Positions 16,584 to 25,086 of a DNA stretch of 64,000 nucleotides are shown here, piece after piece. The stretch covers positions 3,100,001-3,164,000 of the forward strand of contig NZ_CP051261.1 of NCBI RefSeq assembly GCF_014236855.1, given 5' to 3'. Every line of letters starts with the position of its first letter. The stretch's first letter is position 1. The translations under genes and the position numbers were made by a program. Under the pieces are notes generated by a model that was not told where the DNA came from, did not search any database, and saw nothing but the letters and a program-made list of their open reading frames with translations. This DNA comes from Xanthomonas sp. SI (GTDB lineage: Bacteria > Pseudomonadota > Gammaproteobacteria > Xanthomonadales > Xanthomonadaceae).

Positions 16584-17669
16584 TCAGCCGTTGCGTTGCT
16601 GGAAGTCGCGCATGAAGGCGACCAGCGCCTGCGCGCCGGCCACCGGCATCGCGTTGTACAGCGAGGCGCGGATGCCGCCGACCGCCTTGTGGCCCTTCAG
16701 CGCCAGCAATCCGGCGGCCTTGGATTCGGCGACGAAGCGCGCGGTGAGGGTCTCGTCCGGCAGGAAGAACGGGATGTTCATCCGCGAGCGCGCATCTGCC
16801 ACCACGGCGTTGCGATAGAAGCCGCCGGAGCCGTCGATCGCCGCGTACACCAGTGCCGACTTGGCCTGGTTGCGGCGCGCGAACTCTTCCACCCCGCCCT
16901 CGGCCAGCATCCACTTGAACACCAGCCCGGCCAGGTACCAGTTCCAGGTCGGCGGCGTGTTGAGCATGGAATCGCGCGCGGCGTGCGAGCGGTAGTCGAA
17001 GATGTCGGCGCGCGGCTGGCCGCTGCGCTGCAGCAGGTCCTTGCGGATGATGACCACCGCCACCCCGACCGGCCCCAGGTTCTTCTGCGCGCCGGCGTAG
17101 ATCACCGCGTACTTGGACACGTCGATCGGCTCGGCGGCGATGCTGGAACTGAAGTCGGCGAACAGCGGCACCGCGCCCACGTCCGGCGCGTCGCGGAACT
17201 CCACGCCGTGGATGGTCTCGTTGGCGGTGATGTGCACGTAGGCGGCATCGGCGCTGAGCTGCCAGCTCGCGCGCGGCGGGATGTCATGGAAGCCGCCGGC
17301 CTCGCTGCTGGCGGCGACATGCACGTTGGCGTACGGGGCGACCTGCTTGATCGCGGTCTTGCCCCAGTGCCCGGTCACCACGTAGTCCACGGTCTGCCCG
17401 GGCGCGGCGAAATTCAGCGCCAGCAGCGCCTGCTGGGTGGTGGCGCCGCCGGACAGGAACAGCACCGCGTAGTCGTCGGAGATGCCGATCAGGCGCCGCA
17501 GGTCGGCTTCGGCCTCGGCCGCCACCGCCATGAACTCGGCGCCGCGGTGGCTCAACTCCACGATCGAGGCGCCCACGCCGTTCCACTCCAACATCTCCGC
17601 CTGCGCCTGGCGCAGGACCGATTCCGGCAATGCAGCGGGGCCGGCACTGAAATTGAACGCGCGTGTCAT
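16584..17669 (-). CDS. serC: Phosphoserine aminotransferase
   Basis: Transfers an amino group from glutamate to 3-phosphohydroxypyruvate (serine biosynthesis) and also acts in pyridoxal-phosphate synthesis. 361 aa from [19 protein letters not shown], the standard family start; the open frame extends 32 codons further but without family sequence. The PLP lysine is in [16 protein letters not shown]. The C-terminal [11 protein letters not shown] matches the family. First gene of the leftward serC-pheA-aroA set. Upstream is a 150-bp gap to the divergent msrP. Confidence 0.97.
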   Translation of the reverse strand: MTRAFNFSAGPAALPESVLRQAQAEMLEWNGVGASIVELSHRGAEFMAVAAEAEADLRRLIGISDDYAVLFLSGGATTQQALLALNFAAPGQTVDYVVTGHWGKTAIKQVAPYANVHVAASSEAGGFHDIPPRASWQLSADAAYVHITANETIHGVEFRDAPDVGAVPLFADFSSSIAAEPIDVSKYAVIYAGAQKNLGPVGVAVVIIRKDLLQRSGQPRADIFDYRSHAARDSMLNTPPTWNWYLAGLVFKWMLAEGGVEEFARRNQAKSALVYAAIDGSGGFYRNAVVADARSRMNIPFFLPDETLTARFVAESKAAGLLALKGHKAVGGIRASLYNAMPVAGAQALVAFMRDFQQRNG

Positions 17670-17819
17670 GGGGCACCTATCGGACAAGACGCCTAGTATG
17701 CCGCAGCGCACCAGCTTGCGGCCCGGGCAATTTAGGTTGCATTTGCATCCATTGGCCCGGCGCAAGCGTAGTCTTTGCCAAGAAGCCGCCAGCGGTCGCC
17801 CGCCCCCCAGGAGTCAGCC

Positions 17820-18788
17820 ATGTCATTGCGCGATGCACTCAACATTCCCAGCCGCGAGATCACCGACGAGGCGGTCTACCGCGACCGGCGGCGCCTGCTG
17901 CAGGCCCTGGCGCTGGCGCCGGCGATGGGCCTGGTCGGCTGCGCCGAGGCCGAGCCGCCGGCCCCGCCGAAGACCGTGGTGACGCCGGAACAGGCGCGCA
18001 GCGGTTTTCGCACCAGCGAAGAACTGACCCGCTACGAGGACGTGACCAGCTACAACAACTTCTACGAATTCGGCACCGACAAGACCGATCCATCGAAGGC
18101 GGCCAAGACCCTGCGCACCGCGCCATGGTCGGTGAAGGTGTCCGGCGAATGCGATAAGCCCGGCACGCTGGCGCTGGACGACCTGCTCAAGGGCAACACG
18201 CCGGAGGAACGCATCTACCGACTGCGCTGCGTCGAAGGCTGGTCGATGGTGATCCCGTGGCTGGGGGTACCGCTGGCCGCGGTGCTCAAGCGCTTCGCAC
18301 CGACCTCCAAGGCCAAGTACGTCGCCTTCACCACGCTGGCCGATCCGCAGCAGATGCCCGGCATCCGCTACCGCTCGATCGACTGGCCGTACAAGGAAGG
18401 CCTGCGCATCGACGAGGCGATGAACCCGTTGACCTTGCTCGCCACCGGCCTGTACGGCAAGCCGCTGCCGCAGCAGAACGGCGCGCCGCTGCGGCTGGTG
18501 GTGCCGTGGAAATACGGCTTCAAGAGCATCAAGTCGATCGTCGAGATCCGCTTCGTCGAGCGCATGCCGGAAACCGCCTGGCACGAGCTGCAGGCCTCCG
18601 AGTACGGCTTCTTCTCCAACGTCAATCCGGCGGTGGACCATCCGCGCTGGAGCCAGAAGACCGAACGCCGCATCGCCGGCAAGGCCAGCAAGCTGTTCGC
18701 CGAACGCATCCCGACCCGCCCGTTCAACGGCTATGCCGAGCAGGTCGCGGGGATGTATGCGGGGATGGATCTGAAGAAATGGTATTGA
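17820..18788 (+). CDS. msrP: Protein-methionine-sulfoxide reductase catalytic subunit
   Basis: Periplasmic molybdopterin enzyme that repairs oxidised methionines in exported proteins, taking electrons from MsrQ. 322 aa. The ATG at 17820 has AGGAG 7 nt upstream. A twin-arginine signal is visible ([21 protein letters not shown]), so it is exported folded; the Cys41 after the core also makes a lipobox-like end. Cys137 in [15 protein letters not shown] is the predicted molybdenum ligand. Length and motifs are normal for YedY. msrQ follows after 105 bp. Confidence 0.95.
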   Translation: MSLRDALNIPSREITDEAVYRDRRRLLQALALAPAMGLVGCAEAEPPAPPKTVVTPEQARSGFRTSEELTRYEDVTSYNNFYEFGTDKTDPSKAAKTLRTAPWSVKVSGECDKPGTLALDDLLKGNTPEERIYRLRCVEGWSMVIPWLGVPLAAVLKRFAPTSKAKYVAFTTLADPQQMPGIRYRSIDWPYKEGLRIDEAMNPLTLLATGLYGKPLPQQNGAPLRLVVPWKYGFKSIKSIVEIRFVERMPETAWHELQASEYGFFSNVNPAVDHPRWSQKTERRIAGKASKLFAERIPTRPFNGYAEQVAGMYAGMDLKKWY

Positions 18789-18790
18789 GC

Positions 18791-18823
18791 CGGGATTGGA
18801 GATTCGGGATTCGGGATTGGGAG
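18791..18823. repeat. GGGATTCGGGATT-type run
   Basis: A CGGGATTGGAGATTCGGGAT-type run between msrP and msrQ. The same short tandem unit recurs at 24954, 25051, 48769, 53301, 54693 and 54824. Confidence 0.8.
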
Positions 18824-18893
18824 CGCACGGCTGCTGTGCGGCCTTCGAACTCGCGTCCGATCTGCCTCGCCGCTGCTAACCTACCGAGACCGC

Positions 18894-19523
18894 ATGGCTA
18901 AGACATCCGCTTCGTTGATCGCGGTCAAGACGCTGGTGCATGCGCTCGCGCTGGCGCCGTTGGCCTATCTGGGTTGGCAGTTCTGGCAGGTGTGGCAGAG
19001 CGGCAGCGATGCGCTCGGCGCCGATCCGGTGGCCGAGATCGAGCACCGCACCGGGCTGTGGGCGTTGCGCCTGCTGTTGCTGACGCTGGCGATCACCCCG
19101 CTGCGGCAGCTGAGCGGGCAATCGGTGCTGCTGCGGTTCCGGCGCATGCTCGGGCTGTACGCGTTCTTCTACGCCTGCGTGCACCTGGGCATGTACCTGG
19201 GCCTGGATCTGCGCGGCTACTGGACGCAGATCTTCGAGGACATCGTCAAACGTCCCTACATCACCGTCGGCTTCATCGCCTGGCTGCTGCTGATCCCGCT
19301 GGCGGTCACCTCCACCCAGGGCTGGATGCGCCGGCTCAAGCGCAACTGGGGCAAGCTGCACAAGGCGATCTACGCGATCGGCGTGCTGGCGGTGCTGCAC
19401 TTCTGGTGGCTGGTGAAATCGGACATCCGCGAACCGCTGCTGTACGCGGCGATCCTGGCGTTGCTGCTGGGCTGGCGCGGCTGGCGGGCGCTCAGCGCGC
19501 GCCGAACCACAGCAGCCCGCTGA
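18894..19523 (+). CDS. msrQ: Protein-methionine-sulfoxide reductase haem-binding subunit
   Basis: Inner-membrane haem b protein that passes quinone or flavin electrons to MsrP. 209 aa with about six membrane spans. His residues in the helices (FYACVHLGMYLGLDL, KLHKAIYAIGVLAVLHFWWL) are the expected haem ligands. Lies 105 bp after msrP, with a GGGATT run between, so probably the same transcript. Its last 32 bp overlap the 3' end of the convergent FHA gene. Confidence 0.93.
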   Translation: MAKTSASLIAVKTLVHALALAPLAYLGWQFWQVWQSGSDALGADPVAEIEHRTGLWALRLLLLTLAITPLRQLSGQSVLLRFRRMLGLYAFFYACVHLGMYLGLDLRGYWTQIFEDIVKRPYITVGFIAWLLLIPLAVTSTQGWMRRLKRNWGKLHKAIYAIGVLAVLHFWWLVKSDIREPLLYAAILALLLGWRGWRALSARRTTAAR

Positions 19524-20289
19524 GCGCGGCCGCCAGCAGCAAGGCGCTGAGCAGCAGCCACGGCCAGCGCAGCGCGGTGGCCGGGCGCGGTGCGGGCTCC
19601 GCTGCGGCGGCGAGCGGGACGCTGGCCGGATCGTGCTTCAGCGGCTCGCCGGGCGCGGCCTGCGGCACTTCCAGCACGAAGCGGTGCTGCGTGTCGAACA
19701 CCAGCTGGTCGCCAGGCTGCAGCCAGCAATCGCGTACCGCATGGCCGTTGACCTGGGTCTGCGCATCGCCGAGCCCGCGCAGCAGCACGCGTTCGCCATG
19801 CCGCTCCAGCCGCGCGTGGCGTTCGGCGAAGGCGGGGTCGTCGATGCAGATGTCGCAGTCGCGCAGGCGGCCGATGCTGCGCACCCGGTCCAGGGTGTAG
19901 CTGCGGCCATGGTGCTGGCCGCCGACGCCGCGCAGCACCAGCCGCGGATCGTCGCCCTCGCCTTCCGCCACATCTGGCAGGCGCTGCAGCGGCTCGCACA
20001 CGCCCAGCACCAGCATTTCCACACCGTCGGCATAGACCGCATCGCCGGCGCGCAGCAGCGCCATGCGCCGCACCGGACGCCCGTTCACGTGGATGCCGCG
20101 GGCGCCGTTGGCCACCTGCAGCCACAGCCCGCGCCGGTCCAGGCAGAACTGCGCCAGCAGCAAGGCGCCCTGGGTATCCTCGACCACGCGCACATGCCCG
20201 GACGCCTGCCGCACGATGCGGTGCACGCCCGCGCGCAGGGGCCGGTCGGGTTGCTGGCGGTTGCTGAAATGGACTTGCAGGTCGGGCAC
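19492..20289 (-). CDS. FHA-domain membrane protein
   Basis: 265-aa protein from a GTG at 20289 (MPDLQVHFSNRQQ); no convincing upstream start. Two FHA-like units: a divergent one at ~10-95 (GIHVNGRPVRRMALLRAGDAVY) and a clear one at ~115-205 (RSIGRLRDCDICIDDPAFAERHARLE, then VNGHAV and LQPGDQLVF). A Pro/Ala linker leads to one C-terminal membrane span (WPWLLLSALLLAAALSGLLWF), so it is tail-anchored with FHA domains in the cytosol. FHA domains bind phosphothreonine peptides, so it should partner a Ser/Thr kinase or secretion machinery encoded elsewhere. The 3' end overlaps msrQ by 32 bp. Confidence 0.82.
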   Translation of the reverse strand: MPDLQVHFSNRQQPDRPLRAGVHRIVRQASGHVRVVEDTQGALLLAQFCLDRRGLWLQVANGARGIHVNGRPVRRMALLRAGDAVYADGVEMLVLGVCEPLQRLPDVAEGEGDDPRLVLRGVGGQHHGRSYTLDRVRSIGRLRDCDICIDDPAFAERHARLERHGERVLLRGLGDAQTQVNGHAVRDCWLQPGDQLVFDTQHRFVLEVPQAAPGEPLKHDPASVPLAAAAEPAPRPATALRWPWLLLSALLLAAALSGLLWFGAR

Positions 20290-20408
20290 GGCGGGGAGCC
20301 TAGCAGGTTGCCCGCGCTTGAAGAAGCGCGCCGCGGCTGGACAACACTCCGCGCATACGCACAATGCCTGATCTTTTCCGCGGGCCGCACGCCCGCACAG
20401 GAGCCAGC

Positions 20409-20684
20409 ATGTCCAGCATCGACATCCGCCACGACCACGGCAAGACCCCCGCACAGGCGCGCAAGGCGATCGAAGACGCCGCCAAGAAACTGTCCGAACG
20501 TTTCGACCTGGAATCGCGCTGGGACGGCGATGCGCTGCTGTTCTCGCGCTCCGGCGTGGACGGGCGCATCGAACTGCTGCCCAAGCAGGTGCACGTCACC
20601 GCCGAACTGGGCTTCCTGCTGTCGGCACTGAAGGGCACGGTGGAAAGCGAGATCCGCCGCGTACTGGCGGAAAAGCTGGCCTGA
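20409..20684 (+). CDS. Polyhydroxyalkanoic acid granule-system protein
   Basis: 91-aa protein of the small PHA-system family (MSSIDIRHDHGKTPAQARKA start, DGRIELLPKQVHVTAELGFLL core). AGGAG lies just before the ATG. Members occur near phasins and PHA genes in gammaproteobacteria; biochemical role unclear. With the patatin and phasin genes to the right it forms a granule/lipid neighbourhood, although no PHA synthase is in the window. Confidence 0.85.
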   Translation: MSSIDIRHDHGKTPAQARKAIEDAAKKLSERFDLESRWDGDALLFSRSGVDGRIELLPKQVHVTAELGFLLSALKGTVESEIRRVLAEKLA

Positions 20685-20693
20685 GCAGCAATA

Positions 20694-20938
20694 ACCCCTC
20701 TCCCCTCGGGAGAAGGGTTTGGGTGAGGGTACGGCGCGCAGCGACTCGTGGAGTTGGGTGCGCGAGGCCGCGCCCGTACCCTCATCCGCCCCTGCGGGGC
20801 ACCTTCTCCCGACGGGAGAAGGGAACAGCCATAGCCCCTCTCCCACCGGGAGAGGGGTTGGGGTGAGGGTACGGCGCGAAAGCGTCTCGCAGAGTTTGGG
20901 TGCGCTGCGCGCCACCTTCTCCCGGCGGGAGAAGGAAC
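20694..20938. repeat. Cluster of four CCTCTCCC/GGGAGAGG repeat units
   Basis: Two forward units (CCCCTCTCCC...GGGAGAAGGGTTTGGGTGAG near 20696-20732, and a close copy near 20835-20873) alternate with two inverted units (CACCTTCTCCCGACGGGAGA near 20800-20820 and 20912-20935). Each is itself a hairpin, and the alternate orientation lets larger stems form. Single units recur at 39860, 53375 and 54770. Confidence 0.85.
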
Positions 20939-20951
20939 AGCCGCGGCCCGC

Positions 20952-21671
20952 TCAGTCGAAGGCGAACGGCTGCGGGTGTCCGGCGAACAGGCGCCGCGAG
21001 ACTTCGCGCTCGGTGGTCTCGATGTCGCCGATGAAACCTTCGGCATCGCCGAGTTTGGAGAACGCGTCGAAACCGCGTTCCAGGAACCCCTGCAGCTCCG
21101 ACAGCCCCGCCGCCTTGGCCGGGCCGCGGGCGAAGCGCAGCAGCATGCGTACGCCCGGGGTGTGCACCGCGGCGGCCAGGCCCAGGCCGACGCTGGCGAT
21201 CAGGTCGATCTGATGCAGGCGCAGGCGGCGCAGGCCGGTGTGCCGATAAGCCTCGGCGTACAGCTCGTCGTCCAGGCGCTTGCGGCGCGGCGCCAGCGCC
21301 TGCAGCGCCTCGGCCATGCGCAGGTCCAGCGCATGGGTCAGCACGCCCAGCTCGATGCCGTCGGCGACCGTGTCCAGCAGCGTGGCCGGCATCAGCCGCT
21401 GCATCATCGGCAGCACCTTGACGATGTCGGCATCGCGCCGGCTGAAATCGCGGTCGCCATAGACGTCGGTCAGGAAGAACATCGCCGCCGGGCGCCGCTG
21501 CGGGTCCTCCAGGAAGTGCTCGAAGCTGCGCTCCAGCCGCTGCGTCTGCCAGCGCCGCAGTTCCTGCAGCCAGCGCAGCGCATTGCGCGGCTCGTGCGCC
21601 GGATCGTGCACGGCCTGATGCCACGCCAGTCGGCGGCCGAGTCGTTCCAGGACGGGATTGCTGCGCGCCAT
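20952..21671 (-). CDS. Conserved-looking hypothetical protein of the PHA neighbourhood
   Basis: 239-aa protein from MARSNPVLERLGRRLAWH; the frame is open for far longer upstream, but that part overlaps the divergent patatin gene and is not credible. Soluble, almost all-helical, with many Arg/Leu-rich amphipathic helices and the distinctive stretch FFLTDVYGDRDFSRRDADI. Not recognised as a known family. It shares an 87-bp divergent promoter gap with the patatin gene, so the two may be co-regulated. Confidence 0.78.
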   Translation of the reverse strand: MARSNPVLERLGRRLAWHQAVHDPAHEPRNALRWLQELRRWQTQRLERSFEHFLEDPQRRPAAMFFLTDVYGDRDFSRRDADIVKVLPMMQRLMPATLLDTVADGIELGVLTHALDLRMAEALQALAPRRKRLDDELYAEAYRHTGLRRLRLHQIDLIASVGLGLAAAVHTPGVRMLLRFARGPAKAAGLSELQGFLERGFDAFSKLGDAEGFIGDIETTEREVSRRLFAGHPQPFAFD

Positions 21672-21758
21672 GGGCGCCGATGATGCTGGTCGCCGGGCGT
21701 GACCGCAAGCATCATGCCGCTCGGCTACACTCCGGCCAACGCCCTTCGCGGACCGCGC

Positions 21759-23033
21759 ATGCTTTCCCTCCACAGCGCCTCGCCACGCCCCCGTTCCCAC
21801 GGCCGTATCGGCCTGGCCATCGCCGGCGGCGGCCCGATCGGCGGCATGTACGGACTCGGCGCTCTGCGCGCGCTGGACGAGGCCCTGGATGGGCTCGACC
21901 TGACCCGGCTGGATTGCTACGTCGGCGTCAGTTCCGGCGCGTTCCTGACCGCCGGCCTGGCCAACCGCATCAGCAGCGCGGAGATCTGCCGGATCTTCGT
22001 CACCGGCAACAGCGACGATGCGCACTTCCGGCCCGAGGATTTCCTGCGCCCCAACGTCTACGAATACCTGCGCCGCGCCGCGACCCTGCCCAAGCTCGCC
22101 TACGGCTGGTGGCACGACCTGCTGACCGAGCCGCGCAAGACCCGCTGGTCGGACCTGATCACCCGCTTCGGCGGGCTGGTGCCCAGCGGCCTGTTCGACA
22201 ACGCCGGGGTCGAGCGTTTCATGCAGGACGTGTTCAGCCGGCGCGGCCGCAGCAACGATTTCCGCGCGCTGGACACCGACCTGTTCGTGGTCGCGGTGGA
22301 CCTGGACAGCGGCCGCACCGTGCGTTTCGGCGAACCGGGCATGGACCAGGTGCCGATCTCGCTGGCGGTGCAGGCCAGCGCGGCGCTGCCGGGACTGTAT
22401 CCGCCGGTGGAGATCGACGGCCGCCACTACGTCGACGGCGCGCTGCGGCGCACGATGCACGCCTCCACCCTGCTGGAGCGCGGCATCGACCTGATGATCG
22501 GGATCAACCCGCTGGTGCCGTACGACGCCACCCACGCACCGCGCCGCAACGGCCAGATCGACCGTGCGCGGCTGCTCAGCGGCGGCCTGCCGGCGGTGCT
22601 GTCGCAGACCTTCCGCACCCTGCTGCAGTCGCGCATGCAGGTCGGGCTGGAGAAGTACGCGCGGCAATACCCGCGGGTGGACCAGTTGGTGTTCGAGCCC
22701 AACGCCGACAACAGCGAACTGTTCTTCACCAATCTGTTCAGCTATGCCGCGCGCCACCGCGTCTGCCAAATGGCCTATCGCAACACCCTGGCCGACCTGC
22801 GCCGCAACGCCGAAGTGCTGGAGCCGATGCTGGCCGCGCATGGCATCGCCCTGCGTCACCAGATCCTCAACGATCGCAAGCGCACCTTCATCGACGGCGT
22901 GGACGTGCAGCCGGGGCGCACCACCGAAGCCACCGCACGCCTGCGCCGCGCGCTCGACGACGTCGACCAGGTCATCGCCCGGCGCCGCGCCACCCGCCGC
23001 ACGCGGCGCGCGCCGCCGCTTTCCGCCGACTGA
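21759..23033 (+). CDS. Patatin-like phospholipase
   Basis: 424-aa serine lipase-type enzyme. Gly-rich oxyanion segment GGGPIGGMYGLGAL (residues ~23-36), nucleophile elbow GVSSG with Ser58, and the catalytic Asp in YVDGALRR near residue 225 make the full Ser-Asp dyad of patatins. It would hydrolyse acyl-lipids; some patatins act on PHA granules or storage lipids. In-frame ATGs exist at 21699 and 21714. 21759 is preferred because the family core begins shortly after it. It precedes a phasin gene by 83 bp, so both may serve granule turnover. Confidence 0.9.
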   Translation: MLSLHSASPRPRSHGRIGLAIAGGGPIGGMYGLGALRALDEALDGLDLTRLDCYVGVSSGAFLTAGLANRISSAEICRIFVTGNSDDAHFRPEDFLRPNVYEYLRRAATLPKLAYGWWHDLLTEPRKTRWSDLITRFGGLVPSGLFDNAGVERFMQDVFSRRGRSNDFRALDTDLFVVAVDLDSGRTVRFGEPGMDQVPISLAVQASAALPGLYPPVEIDGRHYVDGALRRTMHASTLLERGIDLMIGINPLVPYDATHAPRRNGQIDRARLLSGGLPAVLSQTFRTLLQSRMQVGLEKYARQYPRVDQLVFEPNADNSELFFTNLFSYAARHRVCQMAYRNTLADLRRNAEVLEPMLAAHGIALRHQILNDRKRTFIDGVDVQPGRTTEATARLRRALDDVDQVIARRRATRRTRRAPPLSAD

Positions 23034-23116
23034 GACGCCGACGCTGGTGTGATTACTCTAACCAACGCCGTGAGTCTCGAATCCAGCCACCCAACCGCCG
23101 AAGGAACCGCACCGTC

Positions 23117-23749
23117 ATGGCCACCCTGAAAAAATCCGCACGCAAGAAGAAGACTGCCGCCGCCGACGAGGGCCTGCAGGCGCAGGCGGAAAAGCTGTCC
23201 AAGCGCCTGGGCGAATCCGCGCAGCAGGTGTGGCTGGCCGGGGTCGGCGCGTTCGGCCGCGCCCAGGCCGAAGGCGGCAAGCTGTTCGAAACCCTGGTCA
23301 AGGAAGGCCTGACCCTGGAGCAGAGCACGCGCAAGTTGGCCGGCGGCGGCGTCGAGGCGGTGCGCGACGTGGTGGAGAACCGGGTCGGCCAGGCGCGCGA
23401 ACGCGCCGCCGATACCTGGGACCGGCTTGAGAAAGTGTTCGAGGACCGGGTGCAGCGCGCGTTGCGCAGACTGGAAGTGCCCAGCCGCGAAGACCTCGGC
23501 ACCCTGGTCGATCGCGTAGACGCTTTGAATGCCGAACTGCGTAACCTGGGCAGCGGCCGCCGCGCACGCCAGGCGCCGGCCAAGGCACCAGCAGCCAAGA
23601 AGGCGGCAAAGACCGCCGCGCCCAAATCCCGCCCGGCCAAGCAGGCAGCGCCGGCCCGGCGCCGTGCCGGTCCGGTGGTGGCCAGCGCCACGCCCGCGCC
23701 GAAACGCGCCAGCCGCAAGCGCGCAGCGGCGCCGGCAGCAGCTGAATGA
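23117..23749 (+). CDS. Phasin family protein (PhaF-like)
   Basis: 210-aa PHA-granule associated protein. Residues ~15-140 are the amphipathic helical phasin domain (VWLAGVGAFGRAQAEGGKLF and a following coiled coil). From ~150 it becomes a Lys/Ala/Pro-rich histone H1-like tail (KAPAAKKAAKTAAPKS type). PhaF proteins use this layout to bind granules with one half and DNA with the other, placing granules at the nucleoid. AAGGA lies ~12 nt before the ATG. A long-loop inverted repeat follows the gene. Confidence 0.9.
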   Translation: MATLKKSARKKKTAAADEGLQAQAEKLSKRLGESAQQVWLAGVGAFGRAQAEGGKLFETLVKEGLTLEQSTRKLAGGGVEAVRDVVENRVGQARERAADTWDRLEKVFEDRVQRALRRLEVPSREDLGTLVDRVDALNAELRNLGSGRRARQAPAKAPAAKKAAKTAAPKSRPAKQAAPARRRAGPVVASATPAPKRASRKRAAAPAAAE

Positions 23750-23792
23750 CACTTTGTTGCAAAGCAGCAGATTTTTTCCGACAATCGGGACG

Positions 23793-23855
23793 GACCCGCC
23801 AGTCCATCTGAAGACCGTTTGCTCCCCTCCCCTCTCGGCTTCGGACTGGCGGGTC
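23793..23855. terminator. Long-loop inverted repeat downstream of the phasin gene
   Basis: GACCCGCCAGTCC (23793-23805) and GGACTGGCGGGTC (23843-23855) are perfect 13-bp complements around a 37-nt pyrimidine-rich loop, followed by TTCTCCTG. It begins 44 nt after the phasin stop. Termination is likely, but the loop is long, so a small stable RNA is possible. Confidence 0.5.
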
Positions 23856-23950
23856 TTCTCCTGTCCGCCGTTCCCCGCTGTCGCCTTGCCGGCGCTGTGA
23901 CACGCTGGCGATAAACTGGCGTCATCGAATAGCGTTACGCGGGTGCGAGC

Positions 23951-24952
23951 ATGTTTTCCTGGATAGCGGCAACGGTCTTGGCAGTTGGAGCATGGCTCGC
24001 TGCCACGCTCTACCTGTGGGTGGTCCGGCGCCGCGAGAACGAGACCACCGCCGGGCTGCATGCCCTGGCCGGACTGCATTGGCGCGATTTCTCGCGCATG
24101 GTGCGGCGCGCGATGCGCGAGCAACGCGACCTGCACGACGTGGTCGCCGACGAGGACGTTTCCCAGGAACCGCAAAGCGATTTCGTGATGACCCGCGGCG
24201 ACGCGCGCTGGCTGTTGTCGTGCAAGCACGGCCGCGCCTACCGGATCGGCTCGGCCGCGGTCAACGAACTGGGCGCAGCGGCACGGCTGATGGGCGCGCA
24301 GGGCGGCATCCTGGTCACCGAGGGCAAGGTGCAGCGCGATGGCATCGCCGCGGCCGACAAGCAGTCGGTGGAGATCCTCGACGGCCGCCGCATCTGGCCG
24401 ATGCTCAAGCGCTACCTGCCCAGCGAATTGGAAGACGGTGTGATCGGTGCCAGCCGCCGGCGCGCACAGCGGCATACCGCGATCGCAGCATTGGCCGCCG
24501 TGACCCTGGGCCTGCTGGTGGGACTGGGCGGGCTGGCGCTGCAGCAGCGCAGCAACGACGCGACATCCGTCGCGGCGCTCCCCGTCCCCGCTCAACCCAA
24601 GCCGGCAGCAGCGCCGCCCGCGCTGAACACCCCACCCGCCGCCGCGACAGCGCCGGCAACCGTGCCTGTGGCCGAGGCCGAACCGGCCAGCGCAGCGCCC
24701 GACGCCGCCACCGAAGCCGACTATCGCCAGTCGGTGTCCAAGGCCCTGGCCAAGACGCCCGGCGTGATCCGCGGCATCTGGCAGACCCAGCTGACGCTGG
24801 TGATCGACCGCAGCGGCGACGATGCGCAGGTCTGGCCACGGATCTGCAAGGAAGTGGAGCGCTATCCCTCGCTGCGCACCGTGCGCATCCAGCTCAACCC
24901 GCGCCCCGACCACGACGAGCCGGTGCGCTGGCGGCAATGTAGGACGTTTTGA
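23951..24952 (+). CDS. Membrane protein with Mrr-like nuclease domain
   Basis: 333 aa. First membrane span at ~2-24, then a restriction-endonuclease-fold segment at ~40-130: SDFVMTRGDARWLLSCKHGR holds Asp77 and the xCK motif (Lys92), followed by VNELGAAARLMGAQGGILVT. This is the arrangement of Mrr_cat domains, though the acidic residue before CK is Ser here. A second span lies at ~176-198, then a Pro/Ala linker and a C-terminal globular part. It may cut incoming or modified DNA at the membrane, or may have lost cleavage activity. It stands alone between the phasin and reductase genes. Confidence 0.75.
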   Translation: MFSWIAATVLAVGAWLAATLYLWVVRRRENETTAGLHALAGLHWRDFSRMVRRAMREQRDLHDVVADEDVSQEPQSDFVMTRGDARWLLSCKHGRAYRIGSAAVNELGAAARLMGAQGGILVTEGKVQRDGIAAADKQSVEILDGRRIWPMLKRYLPSELEDGVIGASRRRAQRHTAIAALAAVTLGLLVGLGGLALQQRSNDATSVAALPVPAQPKPAAAPPALNTPPAAATAPATVPVAEAEPASAAPDAATEADYRQSVSKALAKTPGVIRGIWQTQLTLVIDRSGDDAQVWPRICKEVERYPSLRTVRIQLNPRPDHDEPVRWRQCRTF

Positions 24953-24953
24953 G

Positions 24954-25086
24954 CCGGGATTAGGGATTCGGGATTGGGGATTCGCAAGAGCGTTGGCAGC
25001 TGCGAGTCCATCGTCCCGCTGTTTGCATCCGGCGCGGCAAATCCGCTTTTACGAATCCCGAATCCCAAATCCCCAATCCCGGCTCA
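24954..25086. repeat. Inverted pair of GGGATT arrays between converging genes
   Basis: A run GAGCCGGGATTAGGGATTCG... (24952-24986) is followed, ~64 bp later, by the complementary ACGAATCCCGAATCCC... array (25051-25086). Together they form an imperfect stem of about 35 bp that fills the gap between two stops and can act as a bidirectional terminator. Confidence 0.75.

Noticed and set aside
23117..23749. Phasin tail considered as a separate histone H1-like gene
   Set aside because: It is in frame with the phasin domain and has no internal start with a ribosome site.
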